64,000 nucleotides of DNA, taken from positions 35,322,163 to 35,386,162 of the forward strand of contig JAQNBH010000015.1 in NCBI GenBank assembly GCA_028752905.1, given 5' to 3'. Position numbers and translations under genes: made by a program. This DNA comes from Cladorhizidae sp. MBARI D1340-BT2. Taxonomy: Eukaryota; Porifera; Demospongiae; Poecilosclerida; Cladorhizidae. The notes under the pieces were generated by a model. It was not told where the DNA came from. It did no database searches and worked only from the letters and a program-made list of their open reading frames with translations. This document shows positions 13,101-23,946 of the stretch, in pieces; positions within the stretch are counted from its first letter, which is position 1, and every line of letters begins with the position of its first letter.

Positions 13101-16100
13101 TGTATGCACTCACGGGGTTCAGTGAGAGTAATAAAGACATTGCTGAACTGTGTTGGTTCTCCAGCCCCTATCCGAGTGCTGGCAGTGATTGTGATGTGGG
13201 AGATGGTGGTCCGTGGTTGCAGATCTCTTATGGTGTACTGGGGTTTGTAGGTGGCAGTCACCTGGGCAGTGCGAGAGGAGCTGTCATTCACTGTGTACAT
13301 GATGTCATAGCCAGTAAGGACTCCATTAGGTATTTGAGGAGGACTCCAGGACAGCTCCAGAGAGTAGAACTTCACATTCCCAGTCAGACCTGACACAGCA
13401 CCTGGCACTGCATAATGTTTAAACATAATACAAGTTACTAATACTACTACAGCTGCATTGAGTTTTGGCATACCATCTTTATCAGTTCTTATCGGGCCAA
13501 TGAAAGGAGTGTATGGTCCAGTGCCATTGATGTTGATGCCAGCTAGTTGGAATCTGTACTCGGTGAAGGGAAAGAGCCCCTCAACAGTGTAATTAGTGGT
13601 CTCTGAACTGCCAATGGTCATCGTGGTCAGTACACCAGTTACTTGCCCATATCGTATTTCAAAACTAGTTATGCGTCCATTACGCTGGGTGCAGTTTATG
13701 TTCCTCCAAGTGAGTGTGATGTTTCTGGTAGCTACAGTGCCATTTTTGAACTCACGTGGAGCAGCGTCTGGGACTACATATATAGTATGATAACAACCTT
13801 AAATGAGTGTCAGCCAGTGTGCTCACCTGCTGTTAGTGTGGTGATGTCTGCTGCTCCTATTGACCTTGCCAGATCAAATGTACTGGCAGTAACAGTAACA
13901 AAGTACTCATTGGACTCATCCAGGCCCTCCAACACCACTGAGTCAGAGGAACTGGTCATACGAAAATAACGTGAAATATACCGACATTTTAACTGTCCCT
14001 TCAGTTTTCTAGTGAGGGTCACTCTGTACTGGTCTGCTGGTAGGCTGTCCATAGGCTGGGCCAAAACTAGAGTGGCTGAAGTGGCAGTTACTGATGATGA
14101 GGTGACAATCGGAGCCAGTAAATCTGGTGGGGGGAAATGCCAACAGCAATAGATATAGCAAAGTCTAATGTGATATGCTATTTCCTCACCTCGTATAGTG
14201 ATGGATTTTGGTCCCAGTACTTCACTAAAAAAGTATCTTGACCTGGCCACCAAACGAACAGTAATAACCTCACCAACTTGCATTGTTAATGCCGTGTACG
14301 TGTGAGGATTTGTTATTGTTGTACCAACAAAAGGATCACTTCCAATTGAGAGGATATATCCTCTAGAAGGAGGAGTGGCTGAAAGAGTCCAGCCTATTTC
14401 TACAGTGAACCTCCCATTTTGACGGAGCATAAGATTAGAAGGATTGTCAGCAGCTGCAGCAAGAATATATAACATCAAAAATGCTTTAATTTTACTAACA
14501 TTGTATACCTGTACAGTGACTGATATCTGTGAGTGAACCAACTTGATTCCAGATCTAATTATGTTACCAAGTCCTTTACACATAACAAGGTCCTGGTATT
14601 GCACATAAATGTGCTCTAGTCAGGCAAGTTACATTGTCTCATCATTCTATCTAGTATACATTTATCAGCTTTCTTGCATGTCCACCTTACCTCAGTCTAT
14701 CTGGATATAATTGCTGCTGCTCAGCATGGGTTAAAATTATTATTCTCCTTCTTGAATATACCATGTCCCTTCACCTATCCAGTTTTGTAGCTCTGTATTA
14801 CTTCTGTTGATGTTGTTAGGAATGCACTTTGTTTTACTGCTCTGCTCTTCACTGTCTAAGTATTGATGTGCACTGCCCATGGCTTTCACCTCCACCTTCT
14901 TGTCACTGTTCAGTTATCTTCTCTCGCTCATTTCTATAAAATCTTCATGATGATGTCATCTTACTCTCAGCCTTTGCTCCCACTGTCTGATCACACTTGC
15001 TGCTACTCTACCTGACCCTCACAGTTCTCTCAGTAGATAGCTAGATTAACTCTCATCAAACTCTCAGTTGGCATACATTCCAGACATATAGTAGAACAAG
15101 TAATGAGCAAATTTTCAGTTGATTATCAAGAAAGTAATTGTAGATGTTTCTGCTTGGTCCTTTAGCTTCTCTGCTAGAATGCGAATATCATTGGAGCATG
15201 TACAGCAAATCTCAGTCTACAATATATAATTCATAGACAACATTCACACTGCATTTCTATAGTCCAGCACTGAGTTAGTATTATCCATCACACAGCATGC
15301 TACATGTACGTGTCTAGCAATAAGTTATTACACTGTTCTTAAAAGTCTTTTAGAACAATGATATAATTGATAAAAGGACCTCTAATGTCTCCATCTCCCC
15401 CGCACATGCTAGCTTACATTATTAAGGAATTTTATAGTCATGCATTTGTCTGGCATAGCTAATTCTTTACTCTTTATCTTTGAGGCAGGGTAAAAAAAGT
15501 GTCTGATGATTCTAGCATATACAACATGTGTCAAGCAACAATAGTGACAGTTTGTCCAATCACATTGCTGTGTTCCTGTGGATTACATTCCAGACCCGTG
15601 GAAGTGAAAACGCTGAGTTGATTTCTTCACGAGGAGAGAAAACTGGCCTTGGTTGGAGAGAAACAAGTAACTATGAGCTAGCTGCTACTCAATTAGATAC
15701 ATATGCCATTTTTGAAAAAGCAGTGAAGTGCTAAATTCTCAGTGAATTCTCACTTGACATTACAAAATTACAATGACCTTCTCAATAATCAGTTTTGACT
15801 CTCTCAATATTTTGACTAGAGCATCTAGTTGAAATGACGGGAGAGTATAAATGATTATTGAGAGTGAAAATTTGAGCCGATTTTTGTCAATACTAAATTC
15901 CTGCTTCAAAGGTCATAATTATATGCTAGATACACCAGACTCTTTCCTTCCCGACTCTCCCCCCAAAGGAAGGTAAAGGGTGGTCTATGCCCGACTAATC
16001 GTGCATGTGAGAATGATATCTTCAAAACATAGCAACAGAATGCATCCCCAAACCTTGAGATTCTTTTGTGTGATCAGAATCCCAATTGTGCTACCACTTA

Positions 16101-19100
16101 TGGAATCTTATCTGTCTATTCATATTACAGTTCAATGGATTTCTATTAGCATTTACGTAGTGTCAGTGCCCTAGCCATAACACTAACCACAACCATTATT
16201 TATTCAAGAGTCAGAGTGCTAATAATTATCGTGTCCTTGTGATATCTTGAAATTGAAAGAAAACAATCTTATGAACCTAAGGCAGTAACACTTCCTATTA
16301 GTATCTAGCTGGATGTGGGGATTACCGAAGGGAGTGATGATAAAGTTCTGGTTTCATCTTGTTCTACGAAGCAGAGCCACCATGGAAAGGAGGATGATCT
16401 AGCTTATAGTGTCTAGATAGCAAACTATCTGACTAAAAACCAGGCTATAAGCTCTCCAAACTATTATTTCCTAAAAGAAGCCCAGAATGGGCACGAGTTA
16501 TTTGTCTTTTGTGACAAATCATGATCACAAGCTAGCTACCTAATAGAATGCTAGCTAGTACTTTTACTCGAGCTGATATAGCTAACCTGATAGAGCTAAC
16601 TGCTCTTGGTGTCTGTCCTTCGATCTTGAGCATATTTCAGAGGATATCCAACAGCCTAAGTGTTTCTAAATCCAAAAAGCATGTCTATAGACTTTAACAA
16701 TAGGTAAGTTTGGCATAGAAACAGTTTATAGCTATACAGGAAAGAAATTGTTTGCTAGGTAGTGACTATATAACAGAGTAGCATGTCAATGGTACTCCTA
16801 GGTATTAGCCACTTACCCTAGCATTTATGAGGTAGTTTTTTTAATAGCAAACAGCTGTGCTAGTGCCAAATACTAGCTTGTAGACAACTTAGTATCTTAG
16901 GGTTACATCCATTCTTCGGTCAGTAAAATTTATAATTAATGCCCAGAACAGAGTGCAAAATGGTCTTGTTGCATCCTTCTCCTTAAAAACACAGAAAGTA
17001 AGATGATCTATCTGTTCAGTGTTAGGTAACTAATTCAACAACTGCCCGACAATGACTTCTAAGCTCAGATTGCAAGTCCTGAGTTACTTTGTTCTTACTG
17101 ACAATTATGACCATGAGCTAGCTAGCTATATAGCTCAAATAGAATGCCAGCGGTTAGTTTTTTAGAGCTAATTAGTAAAGTCTTTGTATCTAATTTGTAT
17201 CAACTGAGAGTTCATTGAGAGTATAGATGTGATCAGCTGCTTTTATGATAAGTTTCATCTTGTTTCCAAATGCATGTGAATATGATCTGAACAAGGAAAC
17301 TCTGTAAAAGCCAGTTTTTCAATGAATTTGACGTTAATGTTATATAAATGAATAACCTGTGAAATCAGGAACCAATCTAGAGGATTGGATTGGAATAGGA
17401 GGAGCTAGAAGTGAGTGTTACAAGATGCTTGTTAACTAACTGTGATGCGAGGGTAGTTGAAAATGTTGTTGAAGTGAGGTAGTTTGTTCTCTGAAAGATC
17501 AAAGAAGCTCCACTACTACTGGGCTACTGGAAGACACAAATATCAAGTGAAGTGTCTGCTCCACATGTATTCCTCTGCAAAAATACCCCTATCCACCGCC
17601 GTAGAAGTCATTGCCGAAGTCGTCACTTGGGGCCAGTCCAAGTACTCAAAAAAAATCTGGGTCAGATGGTAACTACTGCAAATGATTCTATGAGTTTCAT
17701 AACAAAAAAGTATATGAAGAAGGAAAATGCAGTTGTTATAAATACAAGCTAAACTGGGATTGTGTCACATGTTGGTAGTAAGGCAGTACTACAAGATGTG
17801 TAATTATATTATAATCATGCATGAATGGACTAAAACCAAATAACGGTGGGTTAGCGTGCACGCTCGATTGTGTTATATACTAATAATCAAAGAGTTGACC
17901 TACCCTAGCCCTAGCCTTAGCCAAAGCGCTCTTTTTATTCAAGGCCTCACCTTAGTTCTAGCCATAGTCCTTGCTCTAGTACTAGCATAATCCTAGGCAA
18001 GATCCGAACAGATTGCCTAGGCCAAGGATGCCTAGCTGAAGTACACATTATGCATGTTTAGCATCCACTCTCTTACTATTTCTATTTACCATGGGACATC
18101 TATTTGTGTGGAGTAGACGTCATTGGAATGGCTACAAATTCTACATGGAATATACTCCAATTGAAATTATAGTGAATTTTAAGAAATAAAATGTAAAGAG
18201 TAAGCTAAGCATTAAAGGTACTTATACAGCATAAACACCTACAGGCACAAACTCAGGTATCACTCACAATAAAATGACCATGCCAGTAATCTGCTGTATC
18301 ATAGTAAACAGTGTCATAATAATTTACTTTTAGGTCGATGGGTTAAACCGGCAAAAAAAAAGGCTAATCAGTACACCTGCAATGAAGTGACTTTTCAGGT
18401 CTTTACGGCCATTTTTTGGAATTCCTCTGTGAAGAAATGTTGCACAGGCACCTATGTTTACCTGGAGTCACACTCTGCATCCCTGTGCTCTTAAATAAGG
18501 AGGTGCTACCAGATGGATTTATTTCTGTGAGTTTTGTTGCAGACATATATGATGAAGCACTGCAAAGCTTTTGCTTGTCACCTCGATGGAGCTGACTGAT
18601 GTACCAAATTCTAGGTTATTGTCTTGAAAAAAGTTATAGCTGTAAACATTACATGTAGCATAGATAAAGAAGGTGGTCAGATAATTAAGGTGAAAGTTGT
18701 GAAGTTCATAGAGAGTAATTGTATATAATACTATGTATTCGTAGAACATTTGGGATCTCAAACTTGTTTTACTCGGGCATACCTGGAGACCCTGGACTAG
18801 TCTGATGGGTCTCACACACATTGATCTAGTAAGCCTAACGGCCATATCTGGCACTAAAACAATGACAGAAGAAAAACACCTTTTAGAGAGTCAACTTGTA
18901 GTTTGTACCGATTAACATTATTGCAATATGAAATGATTAGATAATACTTCTTCATTTATTGTTGACATTGTTTCTGGCTATTTGACATGCATTCTTGTCT
19001 TAACTACTAACAAGTCCTACCACTATTATGTATACCAGTATAATCTAATAATGCTTACCTTCCACAGTAATTGTTCCCACCGTGTCACTGTCCGTGTCCT

Positions 19101-19376
19101 CATTTCTGACAGTGTATGTGAACTCTGCAGTTACTTTGCCTGTCACAGTTACCCTGCTCTCATAGAATCTGTCAGAGCAAGGATTCTCACTGGTGGTCAG
19201 TATTGGGTTAGCAATACTGTAGGGGCCACTAGAGGAGAGGACAACACCTTCTCTTCTCCAAGTGAAGGATGTAGGTGCACCTCCTCTAGAAATACCTCGC
19301 AGCACATATCTATATTGTGAAGGATCTCGGAAGTTACTTGGTCCACCCACTACTACAGTGCTTTGTGTAATAGCAC
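6932..19376 (-). CDS. Gene 1: Ig-like/FN3 type I membrane protein
   Basis: Eight exons read in one frame across well-formed GT-AG introns. Order: Ig-like (19059-19376), five FN3 modules (14190-14453, 13827-14123, 13474-13773, 13114-13407, 12268-12609), transmembrane (7208-7310) and tail (6932-7145). Every extracellular exon starts and ends in phase 1, the classic signature of shuffled modules. The assembled part is about 710 codons without an internal stop. It would sit in the plasma membrane with adhesive modules outside and a short tail inside ending in EGVYDNI, a possible tyrosine phosphorylation or sorting site. No kinase or phosphatase domain is present. The signal-peptide exon was not found and must lie upstream of 19376. 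I do not recognise a named orthologue. Gene 2 at 41929-45353 is its duplicate. Confidence 0.75.
7208..7310 (-). CDS. Gene 1 exon: transmembrane segment
   Basis: Acceptor tttatag above 7310; donor AG|gtaagaac below 7208. Reads VAITGVLVFISTVVLYSVIL and onward to AFYCHRNLNR, about 27 hydrophobic residues followed by basic residues, as expected for a single-pass type I membrane protein (stop-transfer). The 103-bp exon enters in phase 1 and leaves in phase 2, matching its neighbours. The same exon in gene 2 (42176-42275) keeps the pattern. Confidence 0.8.
7760..8207 (-). repeat. Probable 3' LTR of the gypsy element
   Basis: Begins TGTCAGGGATGATCC at 8207 on the minus strand, directly after a purine-rich tract (GGAGGAGGAGGGGAG), as expected for the start of a gypsy 3' LTR. 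It ends somewhere near 7760, where DNA resembling the gene 2 intron resumes. No second copy exists in the window, so the length is an estimate. Confidence 0.5.
8369..8763 (-). pseudogene. gypsy RNase H domain
   Basis: Two frames cover a Ty3-type RNase H: HQAAFTALKLSLSSEPVL, a frameshift, then VAFDSRKLCSQERNYAVVEQ and ITDHSCI. The first catalytic Asp block (normally F.TDASD.G.GAVL) is disrupted by the frameshift near 8600, so the enzyme is dead. It follows RT as in all gypsy pol proteins. Confidence 0.8.
8939..9560 (-). pseudogene. gypsy reverse transcriptase
   Basis: The clean frame is 8939-9418: LNALTHPDPPPMPR, STLDLMKGYWQVPV, AFTILFGKYHIFVMPFGL, APATLQRLVN and YLGHHVG, the standard Ty3/gypsy RT order. 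The usual Y-x-DD box between the MPFGL and LGHHV blocks reads as a damaged LLHNMVL, so the catalytic aspartates are gone. Homology continues upstream to about 9560 in other frames. Confidence 0.85.
9721..9996 (-). pseudogene. gypsy aspartic protease region
   Basis: A 91-residue frame with the late retropepsin motif GILGTDIP after a hydrophobic run, in the correct place between zinc knuckle and RT. The active-site DTG is not visible in this frame. The protease would cut the Gag-Pol polyprotein. Confidence 0.55.
10060..10540 (-). pseudogene. gypsy gag end with altered zinc knuckle
   Basis: On the minus strand the DNA reads DPKVEAWVRTQYPLSAKAAA, like the SCAN-related gag of some gypsy elements, then KGPLCFHCQEYGYVVVKCPN, a retroviral-type zinc knuckle whose usual histidine is tyrosine (C-x2-C-x4-Y-x4-C). 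The knuckle would bind element RNA; the H to Y change should weaken zinc binding. The upstream end is truncated near 10540. Confidence 0.6.
10541..12150. other. Rest of the intron insertion, no gene recognised
   Basis: Gene 2 has only about 500 bp in this intron, so this DNA is also inserted. It starts with the hammerhead-like motif (separate entry). The minus-strand frame at 11623-11898 (begins MKLSSDLANLLGRVAG) looks coding in its first 30 residues but is not recognised. The rest has no visible signal. Confidence 0.4.
10621..10649 (-). ncRNA. Hammerhead-ribozyme-like core
   Basis: The minus strand reads CTGATGA, A, a 5-bp stem GGCTA/TAGCC with a 7-nt loop, then GAAACG. This is the conserved order of a hammerhead (CUGAUGA - stem II - GAAA). 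Such motifs occur in Penelope-like elements and retrozymes. An A sits between CTGATGA and stem II. A GCA/TGC mini-stem precedes CTGATGA, but I could not find a clean stem III partner and cleavage site, so activity is unproven. Confidence 0.35.
12268..12609 (-). CDS. Gene 1 exon: FN3 module 5 and stalk
   Basis: Phase 1 to phase 1, 342 bp. Acceptor gctgtag above 12609; donor G|gtgagg below 12268. An FN3 fold is indicated by VRVSWERP in strand B, TQYLVIYSR in strand C and AEYQFQVVAQA in strand F. A Ser/Thr-rich juxtamembrane stalk (SPSTKSTSL) leads to the TM exon. The gene 2 copy (42778-43119) has exactly the same length. Confidence 0.8.
12798..12945. repeat. (CA)n microsatellite
   Basis: Imperfect CA dinucleotide array in the intron between FN3 modules 4 and 5. 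The open frames that cross it are low-complexity artefacts. Confidence 0.95.
13114..13407 (-). CDS. Gene 1 exon: FN3 module 4
   Basis: 294 bp, phase 1 to phase 1. Acceptor tatgcag above 13407; donor C|gtgagt below 13114. Begins PGAVSGLTGN, with LELSWSPPQIPNGVLTGYDI (tryptophan of strand B and a typical loop) and a final NVFITLTEP. This is the most canonical FN3 in the protein. Confidence 0.9.
13474..13773 (-). CDS. Gene 1 exon: FN3 module 3
   Basis: 300 bp, phase 1 to phase 1. Acceptor tatgtag above 13773; donor G|gtatgc below 13474. Begins VPDAAPREFKNGTVATRNIT and has LTWRNINC, RITSFEIRYG, then FTEYRFQLAGININGTGPYT, a clear FN3 strand F-G region. Only its second half appears as an ATG-started frame, so the exon is longer than it first looks. 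Confidence 0.85.
13827..14123 (-). CDS. Gene 1 exon: FN3 module 2
   Basis: 297 bp, phase 1 to phase 1. Acceptor ccaccag above 14123; donor G|gtgagc below 13827. Reads LLAPIVTSSSVTATSATLVL, DQYRVTLTRKLKG and NEYFVTVTAST. FN3-like although the strand B tryptophan is replaced (LVLAQP). Confidence 0.75.
14190..14453 (-). CDS. Gene 1 exon: FN3 module 1
   Basis: 264 bp, phase 1 to phase 1. Acceptor gctgcag above 14453; donor G|gtgagg below 14190. Reads ADNPSNLMLRQNGRFTVEIG then WTLSATPPSRGYILSIG and VITVRLVARSRYF. The strand B tryptophan and a strand F-like region support FN3, a short and diverged one. Confidence 0.7.
14454..19058. other. Long intron of gene 1
   Basis: Lies between the Ig-like and first FN3 exons, which join in phase. 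From about 15335 onward it is recognisably similar to 43350-45020 in the gene 2 copy, so it is ancestral intron, not an insertion. A possible short exon at about 18780-18857 (PDMAVRLTRSM, with acceptor and donor-like ends) is not supported by the duplicate. Confidence 0.6.
19059..19376 (-). CDS. Gene 1 exon: Ig-like module
   Basis: 318 bp, phase 1 to phase 1. Acceptor gtctag above 19376; donor G|gtaagc below 19059. Has TSFTWRREGVVL (Ig strand C tryptophan) and FYESRVTVTGKVTAEFTYTV (strands E-F), but the second Ig cysteine position is Tyr (FTYTV where FxCxV is usual) and the first cysteine is also missing. It is an Ig-like fold without the core disulfide. The duplicate exon at 45028-45353 is broken. 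Confidence 0.75.
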
Positions 19377-21850
19377 CTAGACACACATAATGATAGTATA
19401 TGATGTTAACCCAAGTCAATATATTGAAATCATCCTGTGTTTATGTGTTTAAATGATATTATTTGCTTCTCTAATATTCATTGGTTCACTGCATGCTTTA
19501 TGATAGCACCTACATGCGTATCAAATATAAAATCTTAATATTGCTATTACCTAAAGTGGATAACCGTTGGCAAATACCAAGTAACTATGTAGTTTGACTG
19601 CTCAAGGCATGGCGTCCACATAAGCTTAGATATTACTTTATGTGAGAGGTGGTACCAATTAGTTTCTATGTTGTAAGAACTTATTTTTGGCAAAGTGTAT
19701 GCACATACAAGAACAAAAATGTTTTCAAATTACTCTAGTGGATGAACTTGTCAAAAGTTAATGGCTTACTTGTCTATGCCTAGTTGACCCGATACAATTT
19801 TAAAATCTATATAAACCAATCAATATAGACTTTTTTTTTAAATCCTATAAAAATTGGGCAGTTTAAGTGGTAAAGTCACTGTTGTGCTTGAGATGAGCAT
19901 AGTTTAATTTCTGTTTTTCTTTGGATGGCTCAATGTATTGAAATTATATTTTTTCCTGTTTCTTTCTTTGTGGTTGTTTCTGTTATATTTGAGTGGCGAG
20001 GAGCTGCACTACCTACCATCTAACAGCCTTCTGGAACTAACCTGCTTCCTCTAAATAGTATGTTATTGAGCTTTTTCGAAGCTCTAAGCAGGGCAAAGGT
20101 ATTATTCCAGAATGTTTCGAGCTGCAGATCTTCATCAGCTGGGTAAAACTGAACAGAACAGGAAACTCAATCAATAAATATTGAGTTGTGCTTTGTGTTC
20201 TGTTCAGTTTTAACCAGTTGATGAAGATATATGAATCGAAATACAGTGTATTCTGATTAACACATTTGTTGCTCAAGAGAGTTCAATAATGTTCTCTTAT
20301 ATTCACACGTAGCAATCGACCTCTACAACATTGCTTCTTCCTGTTGTAAACTACATAAATTTGTACATACCATATTATGTTGCTGTTGTTGACTGTAGCC
20401 ATGGATACTAATAGTAGAACAGTATACAATATCAGTCAGGCTATATATATATATAATTATTACTCAGTAGGTTTATTTTATTTATTTTCTCCTTAGAGCA
20501 TAAAGATTCCCTGTATGACTTTATGACTTCTTTACTGGTAGACAAATTGAACTGCAGAAAGATTGAGCTGCTATTATATAGTACACACTGAAAAAGTTAG
20601 ATATCTGGCCAAAGCATATTGATATGCACATGTATGTTTATGGTGTTGACAACCTTTTACCAATTAACTATACAATAGAGAGTTGCTAGAAGATTTAAAT
20701 ATAGATATAAGATCATGAAGACAAAATGTTAACATACCATAAAAGCTGATTATTAAGCAGATGCACTTGTAACACAAATCAGTAAGAAAACTATTGCCTA
20801 TATACTAAGAACTGTGCACCTAGCAAAATCTAACAAAAAGCTCCGACTAAAAAAAAAGTGCATGCCATTACTTGCTTAGCAAGGCTTGTCAAGTCCATAG
20901 AGCTAGTGATAGAAGCATAGCAGTTTTAACGGACTATAATATGGAAAATGTTGTCTGAGATCGTCATGTTCTTATGACAGTCTGCAGGCCCTTCAGTAGA
21001 GAAAAGCTACATGTACTGAAAGATGAAGGAAATGATTTTGATAGACATGCTGTTGGCATGCTCCAGACTGACATTTGTATTATTTAAAAAAGTTTCTTCA
21101 CCTGGCCAACCAACAGCTTGATTTCCTTCCTCCCTCATGTTCCTTAGTAACAGTCGGCAAGAAATTCGTGCTGGAAGTATGATTAGTTCGATTAAGAGTG
21201 ACTCATGTATGTGCCTAATAACGACCACAGGAATCAACATAAGGATATGTCCCTAACAAACAATGTGAACCAACTATCACCTTTTATGGTATTTTGGGGA
21301 TACCTCTTCATGAAGGGTTCAAAGCACATTGGAAGTGTTTTGCCAGCTAAACAGTTTACATTACAAAGAAGCAGTTTTAGCTAATATATTATATAAACTT
21401 TGTTTTTTGTTGTTACTTTATTGAGGGAGGAAAGGAGGGGCCTACATTTTAAAGAGGGGGTTAAACCAATATGTGGATGAGTGCTTCACACTCATAAATA
21501 TTCAAGCTGAGCAAAACTAATTTCCCACAAACTCTGCTCTTTAAGGTACTCAGCCAAGAAAAGCATTGAAATACCACCACGTAGATCTAGAATGTTCATT
21601 CAAAACATCATTCCAAAAACATTTCGGATGAATATTCAAACTACCATCTTTGAAGGCACACTGTTATTACAGCTGATGTGCTGAGCCAAGTGGCAATGAT
21701 GGCACTAGTCCAAGCATTGGAGAGCTAAAGGGAAGAAGTGTGATGCCTAGCTACATCAAGACCAAATAGTTGGGCATATTAGATATCCTTTGGAACTAAA
21801 CCAGGTGTGAGTATTCCTCTTTTAACTATCACTAAATAGAGAAAAACAGT
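19377..21850. other. Upstream flank of gene 1
   Basis: No certain exon. The missing signal-peptide exon and promoter should lie in or beyond this stretch. A weak candidate exon at about 21090-21175 on the minus strand (ARISCRLLLRNMREEG, donor G|gtgaag) has phase-1-compatible ends. From 19550 it is duplicated at 45520-45815 and 52185-52700. A (TA)n tract lies at 20440. Confidence 0.4.
20115..20241. repeat. Inverted repeat with two hammerhead-like ends
   Basis: Two arms of about 33 bp (outer words atcttcatca / tgatgaagat, inner ctgaacagaaca / tgttctgttcag) enclose an AT-rich loop. Each outer end continues into a hammerhead-like core. On the minus strand, CTGATGA at 20132-20138 is followed by a stem and GAAAC at 20115. 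On the plus strand, TTGATGA at 20218-20224 is followed by cGAAA at 20238. A diverged form is present at 52440-52560. This resembles the ends of Penelope-type elements. Confidence 0.45.
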
Positions 21851-21855
21851 TCATC

Positions 21856-22008
21856 TTACAAAGACAAGAGTTTCCTAGGTGGTAATACTCCACCATCCTC
21901 CAGTTCCAGTCCTAAACCTAATATTCTCTTACTTTTGCTAACATTTCTCTTTTTCTTTTTCTTTTCCTGGTACACTAAATTAGGAAGTGGTAATTCATCA
22001 TCAGCCAT
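21856..22008 (-). CDS. Small lysine-rich ORF, unrecognised
   Basis: Fifty codons from ATG: MADDELPLPNLVYQ, a KKKKKR cluster that could be a nuclear localisation signal, then ILGLGLELEDGGVLPPRKL. The duplicate at about 54290-54480 is frameshifted and has stops. It could be the C-terminal exon of a lost gene, a small gene, or chance. I do not recognise it. Confidence 0.25.
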   Translation of the reverse strand: MADDELPLPNLVYQEKKKKKRNVSKSKRILGLGLELEDGGVLPPRKLLSL

Positions 22009-22389
22009 AGCATAGTAAACAGGTACGGCTGTTGGTAAACAGATGTGGCTGATATTGAATTAATACTTCCTCTTGTAGTAAAGGTGCAAGGAGTGCATAA
22101 TTTGACTAAATTTCAATTACATCTTATATAGACATGATTTTAAACCTCAAAGACTCTTCCTTGGGGCATTTTCCAGACTCATATCATTTTTGTGTTTAAT
22201 GCCAGACAAAAAGTTAACTTTGATGCGTCAATATCAGGTTGAAAAAAGGGAGTATCTTTTACATACAGGTACTAAAACTTTGGAGCATGTACAGTCATTT
22301 CTCAGAATGAATGCCATAAGGATCTGACAACGTCTGACTAGGTTGTTTAATTAATTTGGCATATATATATGTTACAGTCCAGATTTAAA

Positions 22390-23520
22390 ATGTAGCCAGC
22401 ACAGTATCTTTTTGATGATATTTTTGTTTTGCCATGCATGTTTTTCTTTTGAAGTTGGCATGTGAAGTGAAATCACATCACAAACTCCTTTTTAATCGTT
22501 ACTTTTACACAACAATTGAATGATTATGACAACTATAATTGATGGAGCTATACAAACACTACCCAAGAGATTGTTTTAATATATATATTTTTAAATTGGA
22601 CTTATGTTCAAGTGAAGGGGGGGGGGGGGAGTCTAAAATATAAACTAACAAAGTCTTGTGGTTACGACTTTGGGCCATAGATTGGGCACACTTCACTGTA
22701 TGAGCTATATATATTATATAGCAGATCTCTTGTCTAGGCTAAAGTTACATGCAACTAAGGTGGAGGTACCTCAAAATCTGGTGCCTGAACTAGGTTCCTG
22801 ATTGGAAAGCAGTTGATGAATTGTTATCTGAGGCTAGAGGAATCCCTCACCACAAATGAGTGTGTTCATTAAGTGCTAAATTGTGACAAGTCGGCAAGCG
22901 TGTGTGCTTAAAATCAATTATTTTCAATCAAAGAAAATTGATTTTCAGTGAGCCAGCTTGCCTATTTCATCGCGTTTTAGCACCTAATGAACACACTCAT
23001 TGTAGGGCTTCCTATAACACATATAATGGTTAGAACTTTCCAATCAGGAACCCAACTACAGCCAGTTCAGGCACTCAGATTTTGAGGTACCCCCACTTTG
23101 GCCACATGTAACTTGAGCATAGTTATGCCTACGTAATACCAAAATAGAGCACACAGAGAGATCTATCGTTTGAGCTATATGTCTAGTTCACACAGTGAAG
23201 TATGCAGAATCTATGCACCTCCAAAGTGTTAACCACAAGGTTTTGCTAGTGCTTCTACCTTATAACTAGAACCTCCTTCTTCACATCAACATAAGTAAGT
23301 TATCTCTTGGGATTCAGTCTGTACAGTTTGTACAGCTCTATCAATCACAGTTCTATCAATCACAGTTATCATAGCCATTCAAGGACTTGATGCTGGAAAG
23401 TAGTAATCAAAAAGAGTTTGAGTGATTTCACTTCACATTCAAAAACATGCATTTCCAAATAATGGCAAAACAAATATAACTGTTTGAAAGCTACTGCTCT
23501 GGCGACATTTTATATACATC
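22390..23520. repeat. Foldback element, about 1.1 kb palindrome
   Basis: Left and right arms are reverse complements of each other around a centre at about 22928 (aaatcaattattttc / gaaaattgatttt). Matching words include tgaagtgaaatcac with gtgatttcacttca, gccagttcaggcactcag with its complement, and cctaatgaacacactcat. The arms are imperfect. A second copy in the same context is at 54850-56030, a younger inner version is at 40705-41398, and a half copy is at 6540-6850. No protein is encoded. A G12 run lies at 22619. Confidence 0.75.
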
Positions 23521-23946
23521 AGACTATAGTGTAAATGTCAGCAAAGATATGGTACTTTAAAATAAAACCACAGCATTTTCAGATGTGGTCAGACCCATGC
23601 ATACATGGCCTAATTTTATAGGGATTTCTTCCCCAACCTCTCGACCCAGTCAGCACCTCACAAGTGCCGACAGTAAAATCAAATTGACAAGCATCGAAGA
23701 AAATCAAGTTCCAGGATACTATAATCAAGTTCCAGTTGAGGGGATATCTTACAAATTTGTTTTTAAAAATGGCCTTTCTGGCTTATCCTACTCTTTCTGA
23801 AATCTCTTCTGCTGAGGAAAGCTACACAGGGCCTAGCAGGAAACACTACAAATCTCTCAATCTTAGACGGAAAAAAATGATGCTACTGATTTCTTTGCTA
23901 TAAGTTTGTTATAAACATAGCCCAGTGTTGCTTATTTGTCCTAAAT

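Noticed and set aside
13049..13393. 114-residue plus-strand ORF
   Set aside because: Antisense to the FN3 module 4 exon, which has clear domain and splice support.
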